DNA of 64,000 nucleotides from contig JBCAML010000001.1 in assembly GCA_038503075.1 (NCBI GenBank), forward strand, positions 1,860,001 to 1,924,000. The letters run 5' to 3'. The notes below the pieces were generated by a model. It saw only the letters and a list, made by a program, of their open reading frames with translations, had not been told where the DNA came from and made no database searches. Of the stretch, positions 11,295 through 24,548 are shown piece after piece. Position numbers and translations under genes: made by a program. The stretch's first letter is position 1. Each line of letters begins with the position of its first letter. The stretch is from Gyromitra esculenta. Lineage: Eukaryota > Ascomycota > Pezizomycetes > Pezizales > Discinaceae.

Positions 11295-13453
11295 ATGTCG
11301 CCAAACAAATGTGCCTTTCGTGGTATTTTTGACTGGATTCCTGGACCTGAGAAAGGTGAAACACGACCCGATGAAGTACCCGGATCAACAGCACCAAAAC
11401 CTCGACATCCACGAAGCTTGAGAGACCATCTTAGGCCGAGTCTACCTACTTACTCAGGCCCTTACGATGTGAGCAATTTTTTCATAAAAAATAATTACTA
11501 TCAAGAATAATCTTAATAACTGTAATAGGTCGCCATGATGGAAATGGAGATCCCAGCCTCCGAGTCCCAAGTATTCAGTCGAATAAAACGAGACGGACGC
11601 TATGCCCTTAAATTTGAGACTGTTTTATTTGCCATCTACTACCCAGCTGCGCTAGGAACGGGAGAAGGACTAGATCCTTCTGGAAAAGCTACATGGTCTC
11701 GCCCAGTAAGAATAATCCGACTTGACTCTATTTCCCTCTTCCCTCCCTTCAGTATCATCGTGAGTTAGTACCAACGCATTACGAAATGAAGGTAACCAAG
11801 AGATAGACGTGGCTATCGCGCCCACGCCGATCTGTATCACACGGCTATTCAGCATACGCAGACTGGCCTAAATGGGCTACGACTGGTTTCCTTCTTACTA
11901 CAGCTGCGTTAACAAAGCTCCCCGCATACCGTAATGCTGCATTAGCATCTCACTTCCCGGACCTTTCAGAGGATAAAGTAAAGCCAGAAGAGGAAGAGGG
12001 CGATAAAGGAATGCCAGTGTTTCAGTTGATAATATTTTCGCATGGGTTAGGAGGCACGAGGACAGCTTATTCGAGCATTTGTGGAGAATTTGCTAGTTAC
12101 GGGTTTATTGTTGTCGCGTTGGAGCATAGGGACGGAAGTGCACCGAGGTCGTTCGTTAATCATAACTTAGAGGTTTCGCCGGCAGATAGCGATGCGGAGG
12201 TAGACCGAGCTGAAGTGGCAGTTCAGGAAGATCAGGTACAAACGAATGATAAGGTTGAATATCTTTGGCCAAAGTATCCGAGGGATGATACAAAGCCTGG
12301 GGAAAAGGTGGATACCGAATTGAGAACGGCACAGATTGAGATGAGGAAAGCAGAAATCTTAGAGGCGTATCGAGTTATGGAAGAGCTGGCACGTGGAGAT
12401 GGTGAAGAGGTATCGAGAAGGAATCTTAGAAATATTGGAAGCAAAGGTGCTTCATCGAGAGGTTTGGTTGGGGTGGACTGGGATTCATGGAAAGGAAAGG
12501 TTCAATTGGATAGGTATGTGAGACAAGTATTTATATCAAGTTGTTGGAGGGTCTTCGAATTTTTTTTGGGGGGTAGACAAAGAAAGCACTCAGTGGCATA
12601 GCTCCATTATTTCCTTCGTAAGGTATATGAGTCAATAAATAGTTCTGGTGCTGATATCCGCTTTCAGTGTTACTATGGTCGGTCATTCATTTGGTGCAGC
12701 CACGACTATCGAAGTTTTGCGGCATCAAGACGATATATTTCCATTTATCAACCAAGGTATCATCTATGATCCATGGGGCGCAGCAATACAAGACCCAAAA
12801 GCCAAATACAAAATCCACACACCATTGTTGTGTATCAACAGTGAATCATTCATGCAGTGGGAGACGAACTACGACGCAATCTTAAAAGTCTTCGAAGAAG
12901 CCATTGAGGGTGATGAGCGATGCTGGTTAATGACACTTCGTAAGTATTAATTCCGCTAATCACTTATTTTTTTTGTGCTGGAAACTTATTTTAATGGATT
13001 GTTAAAGGAGGGAGTATCCATATTAACCAGTCCGACTTCACACTACTCTTTCCCCGCCTTTCAAAATATGGCCTTAAAATGACAGTTGACCCCAAACGTG
13101 CACTTGATATCAACATTAATGCTTCATTGGAGTTCCTTGCCCGCGTAACTGATAAGGAAATGATAAGTCGCAATTGGAGAAATTTTGAAGCCTTCTTGGA
13201 TGTAAAGGTCGAGGATTGTTTCAATAATTGGGGAGATGCTGAGGGGAGTGAGAAAGATACCGAAGAGGCTGGTGATGAGGGGAAGCGAAAGATACTTAAA
13301 AATGGGGTTTTTGAGTTTCGAGGGAAACAGCATAGGAAGAATGAGGTCTGGATGCATGTTTCTCCTGAGAGTAAAGGTCGTGTGAGAAATGATGGGGTAG
13401 AGACGAGGGATGCAGCAATGAGGGAGGGAAATGTGAAGTTAGCTATCACATGA
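11295..13453 (+). CDS. platelet-activating factor acetylhydrolase-like esterase
   Basis: Alpha/beta hydrolase of the PAF-AH isoform II / group VIIA phospholipase A2 family, predicted 591 aa. Exons: 11295-11468, 11529-11705, 11807-12513, 12668-12939 and 13008-13453, all with GT..AG ends and matching phases. The nucleophile elbow is VGHSFGAAT (Ser about 360), assembled across the fourth exon junction. The likely acid is in IYDPWG (Asp about 386). The His lies in GSIHINQSDF (about 448), which matches the GSxHxxxxDF of characterised PAF-AH. IFSHGLGGTRTAYSSIC carries the oxyanion region. No signal peptide is evident, so it is probably intracellular. Family enzymes hydrolyse short or oxidised sn-2 acyl chains from phospholipids. 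The length is at the long end, owing to a charged insert at about residues 195-265. An inverted-repeat element begins 18 bp after the stop. Confidence 0.9.
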
Positions 13454-13471
13454 CAGCCGGATATGTGCGTA

Positions 13472-13552
13472 CAGCCGTGTAAGAAAAGTCTTGACACCCC
13501 ATCTGGCTAGCGAAACAGCCACTGGGTTGTCAAGACCTTTCTTACACGACTG
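13472..13552. repeat. 81-bp MITE-like element flanked by TA
   Basis: Imperfect terminal inverted repeats of about 29 bp: the left starts CAGCCGTGTAAGAAAAGTCT and the right, reversed, CAGTCGTGTAAGAAAGGTCT. TA dinucleotides lie immediately outside at 13470-13471 and 13553-13554, as in Tc1/mariner insertions. It begins just after the PAF-acetylhydrolase stop codon and is probably in its 3' UTR. Confidence 0.7.
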
Positions 13553-13554
13553 TA

Positions 13555-16500
13555 TACTCGCATTTCCAGAATGAATTTGGCACCCAACCACACTACCACA
13601 ACAAAGTTGAGAGATCACAACTACAAATGGTTATAACGCCAGAGTAACTTAGTAATAAGTACTCTAGAGTCTCTTTATACTTAAATCAAAATATGAGCTT
13701 AAAACATTAAAGGCAGGTTGTATTACTAATATCAAGCCTAAAAATAATATATTTATAAATTTAACCATTATTTCTTAGGTTAAAATATTTCCGGCTATCC
13801 AATGCCATGTAACACAAAGTGAGCTATATGCTATATATTCAGGATTCTGAGTTTTCTTCGAAGGCATTGCGAAAAGTTACCATCATATTCTGGGGGGGGA
13901 CCTTCCTGCCTGTGCGTGTAGTTACCAACAAGGGTTTCTCCACATTCTCCCAAGTAAATCAAAATAAGTTATATGTGCTTGACCTACACAGCCCCTTCAG
14001 TCACTATATGGTTAATGAGACTAAGGCAGCGAAAACTGGGGGCTTAGCTAAAAAAGGTGAATTGTGACCTTAGACCCCCCCTGGGAAAACCCCCCCACAT
14101 AACCCCTCTCAGAACAAGGATTTCTCAAGGCGCCTAAAAGAACCTGATATATTATATCACTAGAAATAAAGTTTCTAATGGATTATTGTGATTTTTTATG
14201 TGTTGCTGAGATTCGACAATTTTGGTGTGTTTTGCCAAGGTGTCGAATTCATTCTGGAAGTGCGGTATATATGAGTCGTTGTATTTGAGCATGTGTGCGT
14301 ACTGTGCATGTATACGTACAGAGACCCTCAACAACCGGGAATCCGGTCAGTCTATGAGAGGGTTAGTCTGGCTTCTACCTGCACCAGCTATCTACTATAG
14401 CTACCGCCCGTCCTGATTTTTCGACAATTTCTTAGCTTCCGCTACGTAAATTACAGGTAACCATTAGTTAATCCTAATTCTTGACTTCATCTGTTAGAAA
14501 AGCTTGGTGCTTTTGACCACATCGATAATACTATACATATGCCTTATTTCACGTTATAGTATACTATAGATTTTCAGTTCTAAAACGTTTGGTATTTCTC
14601 TCGATAGCAGAGCAGCCCTATATAATAGACGTACGACTTAGGGATAGAAAATAATTTGCCTTATTTGGTGGGGGTTTATATCGCCGCTTACAGTACCATA
14701 GGTGACGCAGAAACAATAGTTACAGCCTGGGAAGGCATTTGAAGACATTGTCCTATGAATAATGGCTAAGAAAATATTTATAGCTCATCTACGAGTGGTA
14801 ATCGGGATGGTCACTCGATATTACGACCAGTAAATATGCACAGACTTTGGCCTGTTTAATTGCTAGAAATTTCTGTTAACGAAAAGACTGACGCGGCCAG
14901 CCTTCCATTTGCGAATTGAACGAATCGGCCGCGGCCCTTCACACTAGATAGATCTAAAGTAACTTATAGGTTGGTTTATCTTCTAGGAACTGTTTAAATT
15001 TCGTAAAATATATTGTTTAAAGCATACGTAAACAGCTCAAATTTCTCTACTTAAGTGAGGGTTAGGCATCCCCTTAAATTATATTATCAAATATTTTACT
15101 TTAAAATGGTTGATTGAGTGTCTTCCTGCGGCCGTAAACCTATGGCTCGATACTACTCTAAAGAGCAAAACAAGAATCCATGACTTAGTTATGAATAGAT
15201 AGCACCCTCTGTAGCTTCTCAAGTTATTAAATTCTGGCAAGCTTTTTAATTATAAACTAAAGATCTCCCTTTTTGTTCAGATTTATAGGAAACCATTTTC
15301 TTAAGCGATCAAGCGACGGCCACACACCAATCGACATGTTCTCGGGGTAATCTACAGTACCGGGAAGGGGGTGAAATTGGTACGGTATTCGTACATCATT
15401 CCCATGAATACGGGAGTAAATCGGTAGTGCTACAGAGTTCTCAAAGGTGATACGGTAATCATCCTGACTTATTCCTACACTTTCTAATACAGTACCAAAA
15501 ACACCCCACTTTCCGGTACTGTATCTCTGGGTGTTTGTAAGAATTCAATAAATTTTGGCATAGAATTATGGAAGTCCGATCCCCGCCATATCCAATAGAT
15601 TGGTTTAGAATATGGATTTAGACCCACGAGAAAGCACCAATTTACTGCTGTATAGATCTAGATGGCTGTGTAAGTGTGGGAGGTGCAGCTGAACAAGTTG
15701 TGCTGTTTTTATCTCCTCATCAAGCATAAGCAACTCTTGGGACGAGAGTTGAAGATAGGCTGGCAGGTTGAATTCTAGTGTGTATCTAGCTTCTTTTTCC
15801 AAGGTTCTATCGATCTTTTCCGTAGCTAAACAGGCGCTCGTGGTTGTACGTGGAGCGGTTGGGGTTTATATTTTCAGGGGTTTTGTTTAAAGAGCCTTTT
15901 TGAATACGGGCAACCGCCGGCAGCAGTGTCACTTTGCAGGTGATAAGCGATATTTGTTAACGTTTGCGATTGAGTGTGGAGTACCAGAATAAGCCTCGTG
16001 AAAGCATAAGACATAACTGGGTTGAATTTCCCATTAGCCATGGATGAGCAATAGTTTTCGAGAAAATTTTATCTCGTCGATTCGCTAAGGTTTTGTTCCT
16101 GCAACCGGATCGTAAAAACTTATCTTGAGACTACATGTATGTTCTATAGGTATCCGAAGCTCCATATTTCTAGGATCGGGACTTTACCCATCTTGAGAGG
16201 ATGTGATGTGATTCGAAATAAGAACTACTTGATTAATCTAGCATATCTTTAGCCGGCTTCGTTTCTTAGATGCCATAGACGAATCTCACATGCTATGTCG
16301 GGCAAAACACGATTTCTCGCTAGCTACCTTAGGTAAAGGTAGGAGGATATTCAGATTTGTTATCCACGTATACCTCGATAGTTAGCATAGACATGAGTGG
16401 ATGAGGTAAAGAGGCAGGAGGGCGTTTCGTTCTTAGTTTTTGAGGTTCAGTTCCTATGAAGTCTTGGAGTAGTTTCTGATTGTTCCTGAACGAAGATAGT

Positions 16501-17023
16501 AGGTGGTTAGTTCCTACCAGATGCCGGGTTTGGGGTTGGCGGCTATTTACGCCGCACCGAGTGACCGATGAAGAAGCTCAACCTCCACCTCAACATCATG
16601 AGCTCAACCACTACCCCTCTCCTCCTTCATTGAAAGCGTTCCTGCCTCTAGATACGGTCCCTGTATAGGCTTTGTTTCTATTAACGTGATTTTATGGACT
16701 ACTGAACTTCGCACAAGTAAGTACACTTGCGTTGGGCTACGCTGTTTCCTAGAAGTGGCAGGACACACTGTTTTTACTTATGACTGAGACAGGTCGAGCG
16801 GCGAGGATAAGACGACAAATGCTCGTTATTCGAAACTACTTGGATATGCCTTGCTCTCCTCAGCTGGTTTCCTTCCTTGCTATTTTCCGTGATCATACGT
16901 ACCGTTTTTTCCCTACATTCTTTGGCTATAGCATCAGTACCTTCTTATCGTTCGTTTTTCTCTGATCCTCATCAAATATTCACTTCTGATCTTCCTTTGC
17001 TAGTCAATGCGGTATCTTCAACG
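13555..17023. other. gene-poor AT-rich intergenic region
   Basis: About 3.5 kb with no gene I can support. It contains a 167-bp MITE at 15355-15521, C/G homopolymer runs near 13895 and 14075, and a TACATGTA palindrome at 16132-16139. The upstream region of the kelch gene is at the right end. Confidence 0.5.
15355..15521. repeat. 167-bp MITE-like element, TA target site
   Basis: The left end reads CAGTACCGGGAAGGGGGTGA and the reversed right end reads CAGTACCGGAAAGTGGGGTG, giving roughly 30-bp inverted repeats. TA flanks both ends at 15353-15354 and 15522-15523. The CAGTAC start and TA target suggest a non-autonomous Tc1/mariner-Pogo element. It has no coding capacity. Confidence 0.75.
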
Positions 17024-19377
17024 ATGAAACTATGGAGTACAGTGATTGGAGCGACCAGCACCGTTTTTGTGCTGGTACCTTGTGCTGCTTCATTCGATTA
17101 CAATCCGTTGACTGATTTTTGTCGAAGGTTTTATCACCAGTGTGGGTTTTTCTCCGTCTGATTTAACTTTCTGGATCAAATTTATAGATACTAACTTATT
17201 ATAATTTAGCAGCTAGAATAAAGGATAGAATTTATATCGATGGTGGATTTATTGGGTTACCAGAAAATCCTAGTAATTATACTAGTATGGTTTTCTCGTC
17301 TTCGTGTTAGATTCTGTCAAACCCGTGGATCTTTTTAACAATTCTATAGATAATAGGCTGCTTTTCCATGACCTCAGCGATGACTCTTTAAAAATTCCGC
17401 CCCTAGTGGTCAATCTCACTTCGAAACCAAATAACGTCCCAAGCGTTGTGGGTGGCCAGTTATGGGCAGATCAAGCAAATGAAAAGCTGTACTTGTTTGG
17501 AGGAGAATATAGTTCAGGCCCACCCTTTAATCCCACCTTATGGACCTACGACCCTTGGAACGATACTTGGGCCGAAGTTCAAGTGCAAGATCGCGCACAA
17601 CATATTCAGCGCCCTTCTTTCGGCGCAGGTCTCAGCGTAGAAAACCTGGGAATAGGATATTATCTGGGAGGATGGCTTGGGCCAAAGAATGTTATTGGAT
17701 GGCAAGGCGATAGATTCGCTACCTCAAATTTGATATCATATGATATGATAGATAACACTTTTCGGAATGACAGTGGGCCGCCGGGGCCTGCGAGAGTCGA
17801 AGGTACTCTTCAATACGTGCCTACAGGAGATGCGGGACTTTTAATTTCGTTTGGAGGATTGTATGTAGAAGGAAGTGGTGATCCTGTTGGAGTATGTTGA
17901 TAGCCCTTTTCAAACTGCTCGAAGCTGAGGTTAATGGGTTCTGGGTAAAATTAGGCTTCGATGGGCGATATTGATGTTTATGATGTCAGTGCAAAGATTT
18001 GGCATCGTGTGCAAGCCAGTGGGGATATTCCTAGATCCCGAAGACTTTTCTGCGGTGGCTTAAGCTCCGCTACAGATAGCTCCTCATATAACATGTAGGC
18101 CTTTTCTCATCTCCTCAGAAAACTAAGAGCTCGGCTAATAGATTGCTAGTTATATCTATGGAGGTGCATCTAGCTCTAAAAATTCTTCAGACTCGGATGA
18201 TATTTATATTCTCACTATGCCCTCGTTCATCTGGGTGAAATATTGGGTCCACGACGGTCCTAGATTCCATAACGGCTTCAGTTGCGATGTTATTAGCAAT
18301 GGCCAAATGATGGTACTCGGAGGAACGTTCCCATTCGAACCAACTGGTTGTGATACACCAACGGCTTGGGGAGCGCATATTATGGATCTTGGGAGAACAA
18401 ACCCTGACCTTAGTGAGTGGTATGGATATAGGAAAAATCTGACAATTTACTCTGTACCGCCAGACCTCGTTAAAGTTATTGGTGGAGGGTAAGTACAGAC
18501 CCGATAAGTACTTAAGCAACCTTTTAATAATGCTAATTGGAAATTTCTCAGACCCACAGGAGGCGCAACCCTTGTGGCACCGCAGGGTGGTTTCAACTCT
18601 AGTGACCTTAAGACACTCTTTTCACGAGCCCTGAAAGTTAGGCCCCGCCAGCCTACTCGAACGCCTCCAAGCGACAAAAACGAGAGTAACAGCCCTCCAA
18701 TAGCAGTTATCGTTGGTCCTTCTATAGGCCTAGGTGTATTTGCTATTGCTTCAATGTTCGGGTTTTACCTCTTCTACATCAAAAAACAAGCCCGACAGGC
18801 CAAATTCGATGAGGAAAAACGGAAGCTTCATCTCGATACAGAACGTATCCAAGTATATCAACTACCCACAACTCAATCTCCAGTACATTCGCCAAACGAT
18901 TCAATGCCCGGCTATCAATACCCAATTCACCCTTATGCTCTCGCTCAGAATCAATCGCACCAAGCGGCCTTCCAGCCATATCTTTACCAACCTCCAAATA
19001 TAAGTGGTTACCCACCAGTGCCTGCGATAACAACGCAACCCCAAGAGCTTCCCACGGAAAGGATGTCAAGCTCACCCCATAGGTTAAATATAAAGCCTGT
19101 TAATGAAGACGATGGTGGTAAAGATAAGCTTCGTGAGATTTACGGAAAGAACCCATTTGAAGATACATCTAGATTAGAAAAGTCGCGGGATATCGAAATA
19201 GGGGAGGAGCGAGATTGGAGAGGGGAGGAGAAACCATTGCCATCACCAGATAGGAGGATAAACTATAATGAGGATAAACCTCTACCGGGATATCCTAAGA
19301 GGGGACCAAAACGAGGAGATCTGTATTCAAATTCCGGTGCGATGCCTAAGAAGGACGTCTTGGGTCGCATGTTCTAG
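17024..19377 (+). CDS. kelch-repeat type I membrane protein
   Basis: Predicted 692-aa surface protein. Exons: 17024-17141, 17210-17284, 17311-17891, 17955-18094, 18150-18488 and 18552-19377. A signal peptide (MKLWSTVIGATS.., to about residue 24) precedes DFCRRFYHQ and a kelch beta-propeller. Blade motifs include RIYIDGGF, KLYLFGGEYSSG, GIGYYLGGW, LLISFGGLY, IYIYGGAS and QMMVLGG. A transmembrane helix (PPIAVIVGPSIGLGVFAIAS..) near residue 470 is followed by a basic stop-transfer KKQARQ and a Pro/Gln/Tyr-rich cytosolic tail. This layout is common in multigene kelch families of leotiomycetes; the ligand is unknown. The second intron must be unusually short, 26 bp (17285-17310) or 38 bp from a donor at 17273. 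If neither is spliced, the gene carries a frameshift there. Confidence 0.85.
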
Positions 19378-20586
19378 AAAACCAAGGGCGGAGGAGTTAA
19401 ATATATGGAAAAAGTATAGGTATTGAGTTATTTTTTTGAAGCTTATGGTAATTTTGGTATAATGGAGTAGGGTGTATATTATTGTGATTTATTGAATAGC
19501 GTTATTTATCTGTCTTCCTTTTGCTTCCTCCTTATACTCTTAAGGCATGTACATGAAGTTTAGTTTAGGGTAGTTAAATTTGTCTAAACTTCTGTGAATT
19601 TTAGCAATTGAGAACCACATATCTATTACTATTATAGACTTTAGACTAACGTAGGCGATTTATATCTCTAGTTAACTATCTAACTCCTATATAAACATCA
19701 GAACGTGATAGATCTAGTCTTTTTCTAGATAGCGTTACCTCGTTCTCGAGTTTCTAGACTATAGGAAGCCTAAAAACCTCATTCTATTGGGCATAATTGT
19801 GCTAGATATACCACAGCGGCCTCGAGGGGCAAACTAGTACCAAGGACCAGGAAATACTGTTCTAGAAAGCCAGTAGGTTAGGTCAGGCATAATATACACC
19901 GCCGACACGGTCTCCATCGTAATAAGAGCTGTGGGTTTCTTTAGTATTGGAGGATGCTCCCGATGAATTCGATCATTCAAATCTCTTAGAACACAATATT
20001 ATAACACTGTTGGAGAAGTTTCCTAATACGGGGGCTCTTCAGGCCGGAAATTAGTGTGAGACACGGGCCTGGGCACACGGGCACACGGGGATTCTAGGGC
20101 TCGGGCGCTGCTAGCCTTTAGAGAGTCAAGTAATCGATCAACATTGCAAGGCGAGTGATGCCACATGGAACAGCGGGACAGCCCAGAATCAAACATCATA
20201 ACAAAGCTCTGCTGCTCAGTGTCAGTAAATGTCCCACTAGTCTTGCGAAGTCCTTCTAAAGAATCTCAGATTTCTATTTTAGAGCAGTTATTTCGAAGAT
20301 CGGAAATTTGGACACCCGGACCCCTTGCATTGATGGACAGCATTCTGTTGAGCAGGCTTCCGAGAACAGCTTTATAACCTACCTGACATGATCGTGAGGT
20401 ATTTCGAAATCTTATTTGTTTATTTTCACTTGTCTACACCGCCCGGAATATTTACTTCGTATAACCCCCCACCCCCCTACCCCCACCTAGCCTTATCCTC
20501 AAACGATCAACGCACCTCCTCCATACTTCGCGAATACAGAACAGTTAGAACATTTCCGGTTTCGTTTGCTAGGAAAGATATCAGCG
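19378..20586. other. intergenic, no gene recognised
   Basis: Holds the kelch 3' flank and the CAP-protein promoter. A short tandem GGGCACACGG repeat is at about 20071-20092, and a C-rich CCCCCCACCCCCCTACCCCC tract lies near 20464-20486 upstream of the CAP gene. Confidence 0.5.
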
Positions 20587-21412
20587 ATGTTCCTCTTAGC
20601 GGGGTTTACGCTTCTCTCCCTCCTTTTTCTATTAGATTCTCCTCTAGTATTAGCAAACACTGCTCTTACAGGTGTCGCGCCAGGAGCAAATGCAGCGGCG
20701 GTGAAAAATAAAGCCGGAAATGATCCATCCTACATCGACAATACAGTTTTCGAGAATTCAATGCTCGAGACGCACAACAAGTGGCGGAGAGAACATGGTG
20801 TCGAAGACGTATCATGGGACTCGAAACTAGCGGAGTATGCAGAGGGAGTCGCGAAAAAGTGTGAATGGGGGCATTCGGTGTGACATACCTTCCTTTTAGT
20901 CTCCAAAATTTGAACTCTCTACCTCGCTTCGGGGTTTTCAGAACACAGGTTTCTTGGGCGTCGAACTGACGATATTGTAGAATGGCCCATACGGGGAAAA
21001 TTTGTCCGCCGGATACAAGACAGCACAGTTATCTATAGACACGTGGGGCAATGAACGAGATTTATATCATAGCTTGAGTGATTATGATAAGACGACTCCT
21101 CCTCCAAAGTCGGGTCACTTTACGCAGCTGGTTTGGGCAAGTTCAAGCAGGATTGGATGTGCTCGGATGAAGTGTGCTGGTGTCATTGCGGCAGATTTTG
21201 AATCTTGGTAGGCTGCGGTTCCTTAGTACTAATCAATGGATGCATCGACATGCGAAATGAATCGACTAATCATAATTCTTGCTACCCATAGGTTTGTTGT
21301 TTGCGAATACGCCGAACGTGGAAATGTGGGCGGGAGATATATCAACAATGTTTTCAAACCGACTAGAAAGAATCCAGAGAGACGTTTAGGGGTTGAGAAA
21401 GATGATGAATGA
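20587..21412 (+). CDS. secreted CAP/PR-1-like (SCP/TAPS) protein
   Basis: Predicted 212-aa extracellular protein of the CAP superfamily. Exons 20587-20877, 20981-21207 and 21292-21412 join in phase. The ATG at 20587 gives a clear signal peptide (MFLLAGFTLLSLLFLLDSPL..). CAP signatures are complete: MLETHNKWRREHGVEDVSWDSKLAEYAE, CEWGHS, NGPYGENLSAGY, GHFTQLVWASSSRIGCA and FVVCEYAERGNVGG. The conserved His and Glu of the CAP cavity are present. Relatives include yeast Pry proteins, which bind sterols and fatty acids, and plant PR-1. Here a lipid-binding or host-interface role is an inference. The C-terminal 25 residues are charged and lie outside the domain. The first intron has a GTGTGA donor, which is less usual. 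Confidence 0.92.
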
Positions 21413-24400
21413 TAGTTTGGTTCCATAATGTGGCAGTAATTCAGGGCACATATCTTGGCCGTTATGTGATGCTTTGGTCAATTGAACCTTAGTGGCTCGT
21501 AGCTTCTTAGGTTTTATAGATGGAATCAGGCTCAGATATCTTGGGGTATGGTGATTCGGTTGGGTAGCAGGCAAGAGCATATTTCGTACTAGCAGAAGGG
21601 TCGAAAACAATAAAGGGGCAATATAGTTATCAAAAAAGGAGTTGAAAACCAGGTGATAGTTTTAGGATCTAACAATAGGCTACTATGTTAGGCTACGGCT
21701 AGTGGTCAACCGTGGCTTCCTCTCATCTGGTCTACGTGCCATAGTTAACAGAATCTAGGTGTATGTATAGGAATTCAAATACGTAGAACTGAACTGCCAA
21801 ATCCCAAAACGACCATTATCAAGTATCTGATGTGAGGTCTCCCCAGCGCGAGATCGAAGTCGAATTTTCCAAATCCAAGACGGGGTGCTAGCTATAATCT
21901 AAGGCACGAGCCAAGAGCGAAGTCGGTTTTGGAGGGTGTCATTGATCTCCTTTCCTTCCCTTTTCTTTACTTAGTTATCCATAACACAATTCGAGACTGT
22001 AGTCGGTTCTAGAATCTTCTTCTATCTGAATTTGGCCGCGCAAGTGAACATTCCCCTACCGATATCCCCGGGCGCTCGATGCTTTACATTTTACTAATTG
22101 AATTACGTACAGTTATACATTAAAATTCCGTATTTAGCTACATGTAGATCTAACCTGTAATAGACTAGAATAGGGTTAATGTAATAGACCCATTCACTCC
22201 ACCAGGGGCTGCTATGCGGTCCAACAGAGGTTACTCAGTACACTCTAGGATCACCTTTAATGCTTTAAACCGATCAACTATCTAGTAATTAGCTAGCGGA
22301 CTGTTGCAATATCCGGTTATCACACCTAGAAAAGACGAAACGCCGAACTTCGACAATTGCAAGGAGCCACAGTGATTAGTGGTATCTCTATGCACTGCTG
22401 CGTAGCATTCGAAATGTGGAATTGCAGCACGGTGGAATCCGTAGCTATCGCTATCAGCATTGCCGCGAGTGCTCGGATACGTGAAAATCCTTCCGAGCTT
22501 CAGTCAGAACAAACGGCATGACATAAATTTGCCGGGTTGAAGATACATCTCAGGCCTCTTAAACTAGTTAAGGTTACCCAGCCATCGTACCAACGCCAAT
22601 TTAAAGTCTCGGGACTATATGCATTTTCCTCTGTAAACCATTATATATGTTTATGAACAAAGGTCGCTATTCTTTGATCAGTGGTGATAGTACCGCTTTA
22701 CTTGCTGCTCATAATAATTTGTATGTCCACTATTATCTAGCTAACTACTAACGAAGCTATATTTAGTGGGTCGCTTTTTTTTTTTTGGCTAGCAGGGTAG
22801 TATATCGAAGTGGTAATCACCTGCAATGAAGAGTTTATCTGAGCTGAGATTTTTCTTCGCCTATGGCTAGCACCGTATTTATCGGGAATCCGTACCTATC
22901 CGGAATCTCCACCGCTTATAAGTGGGGTAGGGAGTAGCAAAATAGTTATCTCTCCAAACATACTCCCAGAATGGTTTCCCCGAGGGTGGCAATCTTCCCG
23001 GCCTAGCTAGCTATATTTATAATATCCGAACCTTCCATACTGCTCGGGCCCCGAGAGTTATCGGGAACTGTCAGCTGTAAGAATTTTTATCATGAACGAT
23101 CTTATTTGTGCTTTTAGTGATAACCCATGATGCTTGGCAGTGTGCTCATAACCCTGGCGATAACTCAGACAAATCTCCTAGGCTACAATCCAATCCATTC
23201 AAGTATCTGGTGCATCTTCAGCTCAATGGCATTTATGAGTAATCAATGTATGTATGCTTAAGTGGAGATCTATTGTCCGCGCGGTTCCAGCTGGGTCGTG
23301 GCTATGAGGCTAGTGGCAACCCGTTAGCCCGCTTAAGTCCAGCTCTTCCTGTGAACGTTGAAACAAACTGTTAAATGAAAGTATATTGAGAGCCCTAAAC
23401 TAAGAATTCACCGTAGCGAATACTCTTGGGAGCAACAGCTATAATCAAGCGGGTACCTGGAACTTACTCTACAAACAGTTGCAGTAAAGGCTAGGCCGCA
23501 AGCTTACCCCTTGGAGTTGTTTGTCTGTGCACTCTGCGAAGAGAAATAATTGTTTGGGAAGGTGAGTAAAATCCTAGCATATAGCTCTTACGATGACCGA
23601 TGTTTCTCATGCAATTGTTAGCATCAACGGTCAGGGCATAACTCTGTAGAAACAGTGAGGGCATACTTGGGTAACCTGACGAACATCCGTTCACTTCCCT
23701 CAGACGCGCTTCGGGGGGCAGCTTGCGGTATGTTTATCACCCCGTTTCCATACCATCTCCTGTGATGCTCTTTACATTTTAGGCCATATCTTTGTAGCGC
23801 TCGGCTCGATTAGATAAAAATTCTAGAGTGGCTGTCGCACGACTGCTGAATTGGGCGCAACCTGTAACGTCGGGCCCCTAGAACTACCCAAAGAGATGCG
23901 GCGCTACGATCCACTCGCGTGGTCTGTCAATCTTTGATCCGAAGCCTCTTGAGCGGCAGATAACCGTCCTGCATCGCCTGTGGCTTTTTGGATCAAATAG
24001 GCTATTTCTGGCTTTACTTTGCTGCAAGGTACCAAATGATCGCTGTCCAATACCTGCCAACGTGCCAGTGTTTTTTTGACTGACACCTCCTGAAACTATA
24101 GATGCCTATTGTGCGCTAATCTATGGCACGATGCATCTAGCGATCAGAAACATTTTGGGCGCCTTTGAGGGTGGAGAATAGTAAACCCCGAACCGCCAAG
24201 AGAAAGGGGAGGAAGACAAACATTTCCGTTAGCTCCATACTTTCAGTGCTTCCCGGAATAGCTTACAATATTGCTTCCGGGCGGGCATTTACTAGAATCC
24301 TATTGGGAGAACTTGATTACTAGGCGTTTCACGACCTCACTACAAAAGATGACCTCCTCCCCCGTCTATTTTGGCTCTCTAGTTGTGTTCTCTACCATTA

Positions 24401-24548
24401 CACTCGCGTCTCCTTTACTAAGGCAGTGCCATTCTTTATTTCCTTTATTTCCTCTGTTTTTTCAGACCCTCTTTAGTACTGCAAGCAGTACCATATATCA
24501 CTCACTTGACATACATATCTCCTATTTCTACTACAATCACTTATCAAT
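21413..24548. other. long gene-poor region
   Basis: About 3.1 kb with no coding gene supported. No frame longer than 70 codons looks protein-like. A T-run is at 22777-22788 and a TACATGTA at 22139-22146. It could hold decayed repeats, but I see no terminal repeats or transposase motifs. The right 250 bp is the promoter and CT-rich leader of the CFEM gene. Confidence 0.5.
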
